A stretch of 64,000 nucleotides of DNA from Sulfurimonas sp. RIFOXYD12_FULL_33_39 (GTDB taxonomy: Bacteria > Campylobacterota > Campylobacteria > Campylobacterales > Sulfurimonadaceae): contig MICF01000005.1 in the NCBI GenBank assembly GCA_001829785.1, forward strand, positions 124,001 to 188,000, in the 5' to 3' direction. Made by a program: the position numbers and the translations under genes. The notes beneath the pieces were generated by a model, which was not told the DNA's origin, did no database searches, and saw nothing but the letters and a program-made list of their open reading frames with translations. How positions within the stretch are numbered: position 1 is the first letter of the stretch; the number at the start of each line of letters is the position of its first letter. Below are positions 8,806 to 17,298 of this stretch, piece after piece.

Positions 8806-10358
8806 TAGTGTGCCTCCTCTACTGAATTTCTACTTATTTTTATATCTTTACCAATGCTAGGAATTCTAGATTTTGCCTCTTTTGTTATAGCTTTTTCATG
8901 CATAAGTCCTACAACAGACTCAACACTAGTATTGATAGGTCCTAAAACAGGTTTTGGATATATTCCGAGCCAGACTGTTATAATTGCCAATGGTATAAGT
9001 GCTATAAGCTCTCTTTTGTTTACATCAGGAAGATTTTTGTTCTCCTCTTTTGTAACCACTCCAAAAAACATCTTTTTATAAGCTGCTAACATGTAAATAG
9101 CACCTACTATAATTGCTGTTCCTGCCAAAAGAGTCAAGATGTGTGATTGTTTATAAAAACCTAATAGACTTAAAAACTCCCCTACGAAGTTAATAGTAAG
9201 AGGAAGTCCTACCGAAGCCATTAGCATTAACCCGAAAATTGTCGCATATCTAGGCATAACAGAAGCCAAACCGCCGAATTCGCTCATATATTTAGTATGT
9301 CTTCTGTCATATATTACGCCTACAAGCAAGAACAGAGCACCTGAAACTACACCGTGAGCTATCATTAAAAAGATTGAACCTGAAATTCCTTCAACATTAA
9401 GTGCAAACGTACCAAGAATAATTACACCCATATGTGACACTGATGAGTATGCAACAACCTGCTTAATATCTTTTTGCGCATACGCTACCATTGCAGTATA
9501 GATAATCATAATAATCGCTAAAATAGCAATCGGATACATAAAGTAAACCGATGCATCCGGAAATAACGGAAGCGAAAAACGGATAAACGCATACGTACCC
9601 ATTTTTAGTAAAATTGCCGCTAGTATTACAGAACCGATAGTCGGTGCTTGTCCATGGGCATACGGCAACCATGTATGAAACGGAAACATAGGAACTTTGA
9701 TGGCAAAACCAAAGAAAAATGCCACAAACAGCCATATTTGGAATGACTCCGGAAGAATCAAACGATACCAATCAAGTATGGCAAAACTCCACTCTCCTGT
9801 TGCCTGATAGTAAAAATATGCCATAAAAAGCATACCTACAAGCATTACAAGCGAACCTGCAAACGTGTATAGGAAGAACTTGACAGAAGCATAAATTCTA
9901 AGCGGCCCACCCCATGCACCGATAATATATAGCATAGGAACAAGAGAGAGTTCCCAAAACAGATAAAACACCATAGCATCAAGTGCAGCAAATACGCCTA
10001 CCATCGTCATCTGTAAAAACAGAAGCGTGATAATCATATTTTTTACATCTTTTGTTTCACCTAATGATGCAATACCTATCATAGTAAAAAATGCCGCCAA
10101 AATGATAATAAAGAGTGAAATACCGTCAACCCCTACTATGTAGTTAATTCCAAACGTCGGAACAAGAGCGATTTGCTCCATAAACTGCATTCCCGACACA
10201 TTCGCATCAAATACGAACCAAAGCCATAAAGAGAGTGCGAACTCTATTGTAGCTACTGCAGTACCGTAAGCGCGCATACTATCTTTGTGAACTACAAATC
10301 CAAGCATTGCAGCCAATGCCGGGAAGAAAATTAAAATCGATAAGATATGATCTAGCAT
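8805..10358 (-). CDS. nuoM: NADH-quinone oxidoreductase subunit M
   Basis: A 517-residue antiporter-like subunit. Conserved segments are [21 protein letters not shown] with the essential Glu (near residue 136), [25 protein letters not shown] with the channel Lys, and [13 protein letters not shown]. It forms one of the three proton channels of the membrane arm together with NuoL and NuoN. Only a few bases separate it from nuoL. Its C-terminus is slightly extended and charged ([13 protein letters not shown]). Confidence 0.97.
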   Translation of the reverse strand: MLDHILSILIFFPALAAMLGFVVHKDSMRAYGTAVATIEFALSLWLWFVFDANVSGMQFMEQIALVPTFGINYIVGVDGISLFIIILAAFFTMIGIASLGETKDVKNMIITLLFLQMTMVGVFAALDAMVFYLFWELSLVPMLYIIGAWGGPLRIYASVKFFLYTFAGSLVMLVGMLFMAYFYYQATGEWSFAILDWYRLILPESFQIWLFVAFFFGFAIKVPMFPFHTWLPYAHGQAPTIGSVILAAILLKMGTYAFIRFSLPLFPDASVYFMYPIAILAIIMIIYTAMVAYAQKDIKQVVAYSSVSHMGVIILGTFALNVEGISGSIFLMIAHGVVSGALFLLVGVIYDRRHTKYMSEFGGLASVMPRYATIFGLMLMASVGLPLTINFVGEFLSLLGFYKQSHILTLLAGTAIIVGAIYMLAAYKKMFFGVVTKEENKNLPDVNKRELIALIPLAIITVWLGIYPKPVLGPINTSVESVVGLMHEKAITKEAKSRIPSIGKDIKISRNSVEEAH

Positions 10359-10361
10359 CTA

Positions 10362-12284
10362 TTAAACTCCTAAACCTGAAAGAAATATTTTAATTTCTCC
10401 AGAATGTCTAGCTGCAAGTCCGAAAACTACGGCTAACGATAACAAGGCAACAGTTCCTGCTACCATCCATTTAAGCATAGTCGATAGATTACCGCTTTGC
10501 ATAACTCTTGTTTTCTCTCCCGTTTGATAAAATACATTTGCAATTCCATCAACAGTTGCATCGACAATTTTTTGGTCAATTTTTGTCCAAAATATTTCTG
10601 AGAGCTCTCTATACGGTTTTACCAGATACTCTTCATAAAAATATGGAATATAATATTGGTTTATTAAAAGTTTATACTTAAAACTATTCTCCATTGCAGA
10701 CGTTCCATCAGGTACTTTTACATCTCTGCTCGTATATTTTTTATATGCATAAAAAATTGAAAGAATTACAAAAAGCTGTGTCCCGATAGTCATAATCCAG
10801 TAAACCAAATGGTTGTGAACATGATATTCTGTAGCAGGCAATACGTACGTTACCATATCAAAATATGTCATTTTAAACGACCCTGCAATAATTGCTAAAA
10901 CCAAAAGAGGACTCATTGCAACAAGCATAAATTTATATGCCTCATGAGGGTGAAAACCAAAGAGTTTATATCTCTCTTCGCCGTGAAATATAAGCGCCAC
11001 GATTCTAAATGAATAGAATGCCGTTAAACCTGCAGTAAATAGCAATACAGTATAGATAATATAGTGATGTTCAACAAACCCGACCTCTAAAATCAAATCT
11101 TTTGAGAAGAATCCGGCAAACGGATAGATACCCGCTAATGCTACCGATGCAAGCGTCATCATAATCATAGTGCCTTTCATCTTCTTACCAAGACCTCCCA
11201 TTTTAAACGGGTCAAGTTCACTATCCATAGCATGCATAACGTTTCCTGCGCCCAAGAAAAGAAGTGCTTTAAAAAACGCATGTGCCATAAGGTGAAAAAG
11301 TGCAACCCAGTAAGCACCAAGTCCTGCCGCAACAAACATGTAGCCTAGCTGTGAAAGAGTCGAGTAAGCGATTACACGTTTTATATCACGATTAACAAGT
11401 GCCATTGATGCCGCAAATATCGCAACGAATGCACCGAGTGATGCTATAAATAGACCAATATGAGGAATTAAAGCATATAACTCATTTGCGCGAACTACAA
11501 GATAAACACCTGCCGTTACCATCGTTGCAGCATGGATAAGAGCAGAAACCGGTGTAGGACCTTCCATAGCGTCTGCAAGCCACGTGTGAAGCGGAAATTG
11601 TGCCGATTTACCCATAGCGCCTACAAACAAGAAGATACCTATCCATGTAAGAGTAGATGCATCTAAATTCGCCATTGCAGCGAATGCGCCGTCATACTGA
11701 AGCGTTCCCGTATTCCAATAGATTAAAAAGATACCGATTAACATTCCAAGGTCAGCAATACGATTCATTATAAATGCTTCGTTAGCCGCCCAGCTAGCGC
11801 TCTCTTTATGATACCAAAATCCGATTAGAAGCCATGAACATAGTCCTACGCCTTCCCAACCGATAAAAAGACCTGCAAAGTTATCGCTCATAACAAGAAT
11901 CATCATCGAAAAAACGAAAGCGGAAAGGTAAGAGAAAAATCTGTTAAACCCTTTGTCATGGTCCATATAGCCGATTGCATATACATGTACAACAGTTGAA
12001 ACCAAAGTTACTACCATCATCATAGTAACACTTACCTGATCAACCACAAACCCAAACGGTATATATAAATTTCCGGTTGCCATCCATGTCATCATCTCTA
12101 CATGTATAGTATGCCCGGTAGTTAAAACAAGTACAAGAAGTATAGTACTGCTCAAAAGTGAAACTCCTAGCATTATACTAGGAACTACACCTGCTATTTT
12201 TGTCTTTGGAGATGCACCAAACAGTGCTGCAAATAAAGAACCCACAAGCGGTGAGAAAAGTGCGGTATATAAAAACAGTTCCAT
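10362..12284 (-). CDS. nuoL: NADH-quinone oxidoreductase subunit L
   Basis: A 640-residue distal antiporter-like subunit. It shows LFIGWEGVGLCSWLLIGFW (essential Glu near residue 144), MGKSAQFPLHTWLADAMEGPTPVSALIHAATMVTAGVYL (a near-invariant stretch) and YSTLSQLGYMFVAAGLG. The C-terminal part carries the long lateral helix that braces the membrane arm. Length and order in the operon are typical. It is separated from nuoK by 3 bases. Confidence 0.97.
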   Translation of the reverse strand: MELFLYTALFSPLVGSLFAALFGASPKTKIAGVVPSIMLGVSLLSSTILLVLVLTTGHTIHVEMMTWMATGNLYIPFGFVVDQVSVTMMMVVTLVSTVVHVYAIGYMDHDKGFNRFFSYLSAFVFSMMILVMSDNFAGLFIGWEGVGLCSWLLIGFWYHKESASWAANEAFIMNRIADLGMLIGIFLIYWNTGTLQYDGAFAAMANLDASTLTWIGIFLFVGAMGKSAQFPLHTWLADAMEGPTPVSALIHAATMVTAGVYLVVRANELYALIPHIGLFIASLGAFVAIFAASMALVNRDIKRVIAYSTLSQLGYMFVAAGLGAYWVALFHLMAHAFFKALLFLGAGNVMHAMDSELDPFKMGGLGKKMKGTMIMMTLASVALAGIYPFAGFFSKDLILEVGFVEHHYIIYTVLLFTAGLTAFYSFRIVALIFHGEERYKLFGFHPHEAYKFMLVAMSPLLVLAIIAGSFKMTYFDMVTYVLPATEYHVHNHLVYWIMTIGTQLFVILSIFYAYKKYTSRDVKVPDGTSAMENSFKYKLLINQYYIPYFYEEYLVKPYRELSEIFWTKIDQKIVDATVDGIANVFYQTGEKTRVMQSGNLSTMLKWMVAGTVALLSLAVVFGLAARHSGEIKIFLSGLGV

Positions 12285-12287
12285 CTT

Positions 12288-12596
12288 TTATCCTCTCATC
12301 GTTGACATGTTATCAAGGTCGATATTGTTATGTTTTTTATGCCAAACAATCAATAAACCAAGTCCTACCGCAACTTCAGATGCAGCAATAGCAATTACGA
12401 AAAATACAAACATCTGTCCGGTTAAGTCACCATAATAGTGTGAAATAGCGGCAAACGAAATATTTACAGCATTTAATAGTATCTCAGTTGCAAAAAACAG
12501 CATAAGAAGATTTTTTCTTCTCATTACACCTACTAATCCTATAGCAAAAAGAATTGTTGAGAGTACGAGGTAGTGATTTAATCCGATTTCCATCAT
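12288..12596 (-). CDS. nuoK: NADH-quinone oxidoreductase subunit K
   Basis: A 102-residue, three-helix subunit homologous to MrpC. MFFATEILLNAVNISF contains the conserved membrane Glu (near residue 35) and AIAASEVAVGLGLLI the second (near residue 71); both belong to the central proton path. It overlaps nuoJ by 4 bases, implying translational coupling. Confidence 0.96.
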   Translation of the reverse strand: MMEIGLNHYLVLSTILFAIGLVGVMRRKNLLMLFFATEILLNAVNISFAAISHYYGDLTGQMFVFFVIAIAASEVAVGLGLLIVWHKKHNNIDLDNMSTMRG

Positions 12597-13171
12597 GAGA
12601 GCACCTTTTTATCTTCTTCTTTCATAAGCATAATTTCTGCCTCATTCATAAGAGTAAGCGATAAATCCATCTTCTTTCCAGCTAGTACAATTCCTGCAAT
12701 CATAGCCACAAGAAGCATAACTGCCGCAACTTCAAAAGGAACAAGATACTTAGTAAAGAGAACCATACCCACCTCTTGAGTATTTCCTGCACCTTCAGTT
12801 ATAGGGTATAGAGCTTCTATATTGTTTCCAACTATCGGCGCAGCAACAATCAAAACAACTAAAGCGGCACTTATAACGCTTAAACCGATTATTATCGCTT
12901 TGTTGCCTTGCTTCTCTTTTACATCTCTTGTCGTATCAAAAAACATCATACCAAAAGCATAAAGAGCCATTACGGCACCGGAATAGACAACGATTTGAAT
13001 CGCACCTAAAAAGTCAGCACCGAGTATAAAGAAAAATGCTGATATAAAAATCATTCCTGCCGCTAACGAACTTAGCGCATACAACGCTTGTGACGTTGTT
13101 ACGGCTATGTAAAACATTGCTATCGTCAAAAAAGCAAACAGATAAAAAGCAATCGCTTCAAACATAATCAA
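12593..13171 (-). CDS. nuoJ: NADH-quinone oxidoreductase subunit J
   Basis: A 192-residue subunit with five predicted helices. The conserved third helix IQIVVYSGAVMALYAFGMMF (residues about 59-78) undergoes the pi-bulge transition coupling quinone chemistry to proton pumping in known complex I structures. It overlaps nuoK by 4 bases and follows nuoI after 5 bases. Confidence 0.95.
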   Translation of the reverse strand: MIMFEAIAFYLFAFLTIAMFYIAVTTSQALYALSSLAAGMIFISAFFFILGADFLGAIQIVVYSGAVMALYAFGMMFFDTTRDVKEKQGNKAIIIGLSVISAALVVLIVAAPIVGNNIEALYPITEGAGNTQEVGMVLFTKYLVPFEVAAVMLLVAMIAGIVLAGKKMDLSLTLMNEAEIMLMKEEDKKVLS

Positions 13172-13176
13172 ACTCC

Positions 13177-13818
13177 TTAATATGCTAGAGGTGTTTTTTT
13201 AACACGCTCATCTTCATGTGGTGTAATAGAACCAAAACCTTCAAACTCAACTTGAGTTCCGGCTCTCATTTTATCAAGCGGTGTCAACATATCTTGATAC
13301 ATCGTAAAATGTTCCCTTTGATCACTTGCATTCTCATACTCTCCGCCATGCGTAATCGCAAGTTCCGGACAAACTTCTGCACAGTAACCGCAAAAGATAC
13401 AGCGACCTAAATTAATGCTATACTCAGATACCTCTTTACGAGAGTTCTCATCAAGTTTCGTATCGATTCTAATACAATTAGAGATACAAATCTTCTCGCA
13501 AAGACCACATCCGATACATCTCTCCGTATCAGACTCCCAAAGTCTTTTCATTTGATGAATCGCTCGGTAACGAGGACCTATAGGCATCTTCTCTTCAGGA
13601 TATCTGACGGTATGAATGTCAAATCTTATCATCTCGCGAAGAACAACCCAAAGACCTACAAAAAGCTCGCCTCTAAAACTTCTTTTTAGAATTCTCTTAA
13701 ATCTGCCCCAATTATCACTCGGATAATCTTCAATACCGACTAAATAGTAGTCACTACTCATCTCGGTTACATTTCTGTCGTTAAAATGTTTGTCAATATG
13801 TTCATTATGCATACTCAC
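13177..13818 (-). CDS. nuoI: NADH-quinone oxidoreductase subunit I (two [4Fe-4S])
   Basis: A 213-residue TYKY-type ferredoxin subunit that passes electrons through clusters N6a and N6b to N2. Two ligand sets are visible, CIGCGLCEKIC (near residue 99) and CIFCGYCAEVCP (near residue 139). The N-terminal region PRYRAIHQMKRLWES is the amphipathic part lying on the membrane arm. The C-terminal tail of about 50 residues beyond the second motif is charged, a common extra in this lineage. It sits between nuoH and nuoJ with 3- and 5-base gaps. Confidence 0.96.
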   Translation of the reverse strand: MSMHNEHIDKHFNDRNVTEMSSDYYLVGIEDYPSDNWGRFKRILKRSFRGELFVGLWVVLREMIRFDIHTVRYPEEKMPIGPRYRAIHQMKRLWESDTERCIGCGLCEKICISNCIRIDTKLDENSRKEVSEYSINLGRCIFCGYCAEVCPELAITHGGEYENASDQREHFTMYQDMLTPLDKMRAGTQVEFEGFGSITPHEDERVKKTPLAY

Positions 13819-13821
13819 CCC

Positions 13822-14808
13822 TTACATCATTACTATAGCAGTAATTAAAATATTTAAAACTGCTATCGGCATTAAAACTTTCCAACATAACCACATTAAT
13901 TGGTCAGGTCTAACATCGGGCCAAGCCGCTCTTGTCCACAAAAAGAAGAAGAAGAAAAATGCAACTTTACCAAGAAGTCCAAGTGCGCCTAACAGACTTC
14001 CGTCTCCGTATCCGCCTAGGAAAATCAAAGATATTACAAAAGAGATAAAGAACATGTTTGCATATTCGCCGATAAAGAAGAGTCCCCATCTCATACCTGA
14101 ATACTCTGTTCCAAATCCATCAATAATCTCATGGTCATTTGCTATAAGGTGAAACGGCGTACGCCCAGTCTCAGCAAAAGCAGCTATCCAAAAAAGTATA
14201 AACGCAACAGGCTGAGACCATACTATCCAATCACTAAATCCACCTGCTTGATACTCGTTAAAGTCTATAAGCGAAAGTGAACCTACCATCATAATAGGTG
14301 CTAAAATTGATAGTCCCGTAATAACCTCGTATGAGATAAATACAGCCGCACCCCTTGCAGCAGAAATCAATGAAAATTTGTTTGCAGAAGCCATACCGCC
14401 AAGAAGAGGACCGTAAAGTCCAACTCCCATGATTCCAAGTATATATAAAATACCGATATTTATGTCGGCAACTATCGGATGTACTTCGTATCCAAAGAGC
14501 GTAAACGACGGTAAAAACGGAATAGCAGCCGCCGCCATAAATGCAGTAGCAGCAGTAATTACCGGAGCTATCTTAAATACTGCTCCTACTACGTTTGTTG
14601 GAACAATATCCTCTTTTGTAAAGAGTTTGATACCGTCAGCCGCAACTTGCAGTAACCCAAAAGGACCAACGTTTACAGGTCCAAGACGTCGCTGCATAAA
14701 AGCAAGAACTTTTCTCTCAAAATATGTTCCGATTCCAGCAAGTGCTGAGAATATAAGTAAAACTACAACGATTTTTATAACCGTCTCAATTAAATATGCC
14801 ATCTCCAT
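13822..14808 (-). CDS. nuoH: NADH-quinone oxidoreductase subunit H
   Basis: A 328-residue membrane subunit forming the quinone chamber. Diagnostic stretches are YFERKVLAFMQRRLGPVNVGPFGLLQ near the N-terminus and AETGRTPFHLIANDHEIIDGFGTEYSGMRWG (with EIIDG where many bacteria have ELVAG), then DQLMWLCWKVLMPIA at the C-terminus. The acidic loop residues expected for quinone and proton coupling are present. It follows the second nuoG after 3 bases. Confidence 0.97.
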   Translation of the reverse strand: MEMAYLIETVIKIVVVLLIFSALAGIGTYFERKVLAFMQRRLGPVNVGPFGLLQVAADGIKLFTKEDIVPTNVVGAVFKIAPVITAATAFMAAAAIPFLPSFTLFGYEVHPIVADINIGILYILGIMGVGLYGPLLGGMASANKFSLISAARGAAVFISYEVITGLSILAPIMMVGSLSLIDFNEYQAGGFSDWIVWSQPVAFILFWIAAFAETGRTPFHLIANDHEIIDGFGTEYSGMRWGLFFIGEYANMFFISFVISLIFLGGYGDGSLLGALGLLGKVAFFFFFFLWTRAAWPDVRPDQLMWLCWKVLMPIAVLNILITAIVMM

Positions 14809-14811
14809 ATA

Positions 14812-17298
14812 CTACACCCTTTCAATCGAAGCTGTTGCAAAGCGGTATGAGCTAAACAGTGCCTCTGAATTTATTTTAGAATCAAATGTCGGCAGAACTA
14901 TAATATCTCCGCTAATTTTATTATCGCTTACGATATTTGCAATTAGTTCGCCGTTATCGCTTTTAACTCTCACGCTCTCCCCCTCTTTTAAATCAGATTT
15001 ACTCAAAAATTCTTCACTCATATAAACACCGCTTACCTCATCAAGATTGGTAGCTTTGTTTGTAAAAGGAGTAAACTGTCTTACCGGATTTGCCATGTAT
15101 ATAATAGTTCCCTCTAATTTTTTATCGCCAAACGTCTCTACGCTCTCATCGCCGTTAGTTTTAACGGAAACATTATCAAGAAGATAACCACGATGTTCAG
15201 TGCCGTCGTTATCGTAATGATTTGGCAAATCATCAAAATTTTTAGCCTTAAATCCTTTGTCAAGAGGCAATTTAGAGGTGTACTCTATTACATGTTCGGC
15301 TTTCATTCCAAGTTCGTTTGCTATATCGTTCAGCTCGTAGCCTTTATAACCGATTGCAGCATTTGTAGGATTGACTCTTTTGTTTATGCTTGTCAATGTT
15401 CCCTCTTGCTGATTAATAGCAGGCATATCCAAATCACCGTTGCCTAAAGCCGATAGAGTGAAATCACCTTTAGTGTTATATCCGATAGTGTACTCTCCGC
15501 ATATCTCATCAAGTTCACAAATAAGTGCCACACCTAGTGAGTTTGTAAGTGTAGGTATCATCGTAATTTCAAATGCGCTGTATTTTTCAATTAGAGCTAA
15601 AAGACGAGCAAGATTTTTTGAGCTTGGATGAGTATATAAATCAGCTCCTGCTATGAGTGCAAAACTGTCTTTTTTAGCAAGATTTTTCTCTAAATTTTCC
15701 ATAAACTTATCATCAGCTCCGAGTATCTCTAAAAGGCGGTTGTCATCAACTTCAACTTCTTTTGAGATTTTTTTAGGAACCATTTTTTTCTTCTCTTCTT
15801 CTACTTCTTCCTCTTCGCCGCTCTCTTCGTTTTTCTTCATAACTTTAACTATTTCGGTAATCTCTTCTTTGATTATCTCTTCAACCGTTATAGTTTTTGT
15901 AGAATGAAAAGAAGCTAAATAGTTTACGATATCGCTAGGCAGCTTCTCTTTATCTGCAAACAAATCAAGAATCAGATATAAAGCGGCCTCTTCTTGAAGC
16001 GGTGCATGATACACGGTCATAATACTTTTCCCTAGTCCTTCAATAACGGGGTCTTTTAGAGGATGAAAATAAAGTCCTGCTCCCTTATTTACCGTCATAG
16101 AGTTATTAAGTGCATATCTTGCATTAGGATTATCGCTCTTTAATGCCGCTCCGACCGAGACAACAAAGTTCGCATTGTGTGTTGCTTCAAGGTCATAACC
16201 ATAAAGTTTAGTTCCGCTTATTTCACTGTAGTTATTTAAGAAAGTTTGGAATGCTTTTGCTTCTTTGTTTACAAGCTTGTATCCATGTTTTTCTTTAAGC
16301 GACTGAAGCACAAATGCCTCTTCGTTTGTAATCGTAGAAGTGAATTCTATTGTATCGGCTTTTTTAAATGCTTCTATTGCATTTTTAAATGCTCTCTCGT
16401 CTTTTGTTTTGACTTCGTTTTGATAGTCAAATCCGTATCTTCCCGCACCACAAAGAGAAACATAGTTCCACTCATTCATAACGCGGTAAATTTTCTCATC
16501 GGTATTGTCTATATTTGTATGTTTTACGTCATAAGATATTTGACACCCAGCACTACAGTGTCCACATGTTGCAGGAATCTGTTTAAGCTCCCAAGCATTT
16601 GAAGTATAGATAAAATGAGTGTCAACAAGCGCACCTACAGGGCAAACTGCCGCACACTCGCCGCATGAAGTACAATCAAGCATCTCTTCGCCGCTACTAA
16701 GTCCTATAAGAGATTTATTTAACTTGTTCCACATAGCATAAGCATCTTTTGGCATACTCTCTTTAAACTCTGCTTCAAGTGCATCTGCGCCGCGTGCTAC
16801 AGTTTTTAGAGCGTTATCGCCTATCATATCTTTACATGTAGTTACACATCTCTCACAAACTATACAAAGACCCGGGTTGTAGTGAATATGTCCCCAATCT
16901 TTATCTTTTCTGTTTACGTCTTTAACAGAATAGCTTTGAGAATCGACACCCATCTCTAAAGTATAGTTTTGCAGTTCACATTCGCCTGATTGATCGCAAA
17001 CACCGCATTGAAGAGGATGATTTACATCGTAAACCTCCATAATAGCACGGCGTTCTTTAGCAATATTTTCACTTGAGGTCGCAATACTCATACCCTCTTT
17101 CGCTTTGGCATTACATGCATAAACCTGCTTACCGTCTGCCTCAACAAGACATAAACGACAAGCAAGTGTCGGACTACATCTTGTCAAATAACAAATTGCG
17201 GGTATAAAGATATCGTTTGCACGAGCGGCGTTAAGTATGTACTCGCCCTCTTGCGTTTGTATCTCTTTTCCATCAATATTTATAGTAATTTTACTCAT
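14812..17298 (-). CDS. nuoG: NADH-quinone oxidoreductase subunit G, second copy
   Basis: An 828-residue peripheral-arm subunit with a full ligand set. The [2Fe-2S] ligands are C36, C47, C50 and C62; the His-ligated N5 set is H94, C98, C101 and C107; the two ferredoxin sets are C145/C148/C151/C155 and C209/C212/C215/C219. An N7-type motif CGHCSAGC (C245, C248, C252) has C283 further on. A molybdopterin-oxidoreductase-like domain follows without a visible cofactor site. Residues about 470-530 are a highly charged Glu/Lys-rich insertion absent from the first copy. The start overlaps the first NuoG by 8 bases. It is clearly a paralogue of the preceding gene; which of the two occupies the usual NuoG position is not decidable from sequence alone. 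Confidence 0.93.
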   Translation of the reverse strand: MSKITINIDGKEIQTQEGEYILNAARANDIFIPAICYLTRCSPTLACRLCLVEADGKQVYACNAKAKEGMSIATSSENIAKERRAIMEVYDVNHPLQCGVCDQSGECELQNYTLEMGVDSQSYSVKDVNRKDKDWGHIHYNPGLCIVCERCVTTCKDMIGDNALKTVARGADALEAEFKESMPKDAYAMWNKLNKSLIGLSSGEEMLDCTSCGECAAVCPVGALVDTHFIYTSNAWELKQIPATCGHCSAGCQISYDVKHTNIDNTDEKIYRVMNEWNYVSLCGAGRYGFDYQNEVKTKDERAFKNAIEAFKKADTIEFTSTITNEEAFVLQSLKEKHGYKLVNKEAKAFQTFLNNYSEISGTKLYGYDLEATHNANFVVSVGAALKSDNPNARYALNNSMTVNKGAGLYFHPLKDPVIEGLGKSIMTVYHAPLQEEAALYLILDLFADKEKLPSDIVNYLASFHSTKTITVEEIIKEEITEIVKVMKKNEESGEEEEVEEEKKKMVPKKISKEVEVDDNRLLEILGADDKFMENLEKNLAKKDSFALIAGADLYTHPSSKNLARLLALIEKYSAFEITMIPTLTNSLGVALICELDEICGEYTIGYNTKGDFTLSALGNGDLDMPAINQQEGTLTSINKRVNPTNAAIGYKGYELNDIANELGMKAEHVIEYTSKLPLDKGFKAKNFDDLPNHYDNDGTEHRGYLLDNVSVKTNGDESVETFGDKKLEGTIIYMANPVRQFTPFTNKATNLDEVSGVYMSEEFLSKSDLKEGESVRVKSDNGELIANIVSDNKISGDIIVLPTFDSKINSEALFSSYRFATASIERV

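Noticed and set aside
9463..9771. Long frame antisense to nuoM region (102 codons)
   Set aside because: It is in another frame of nuoM on the same strand, with a Cys/Ser/Tyr-rich product that has no family character.
16246..16602. 118-codon plus-strand frame opposite the second nuoG
   Set aside because: It is Cys/Phe-rich, without a ribosome site, entirely inside nuoG on the other strand, and so a shadow of it.
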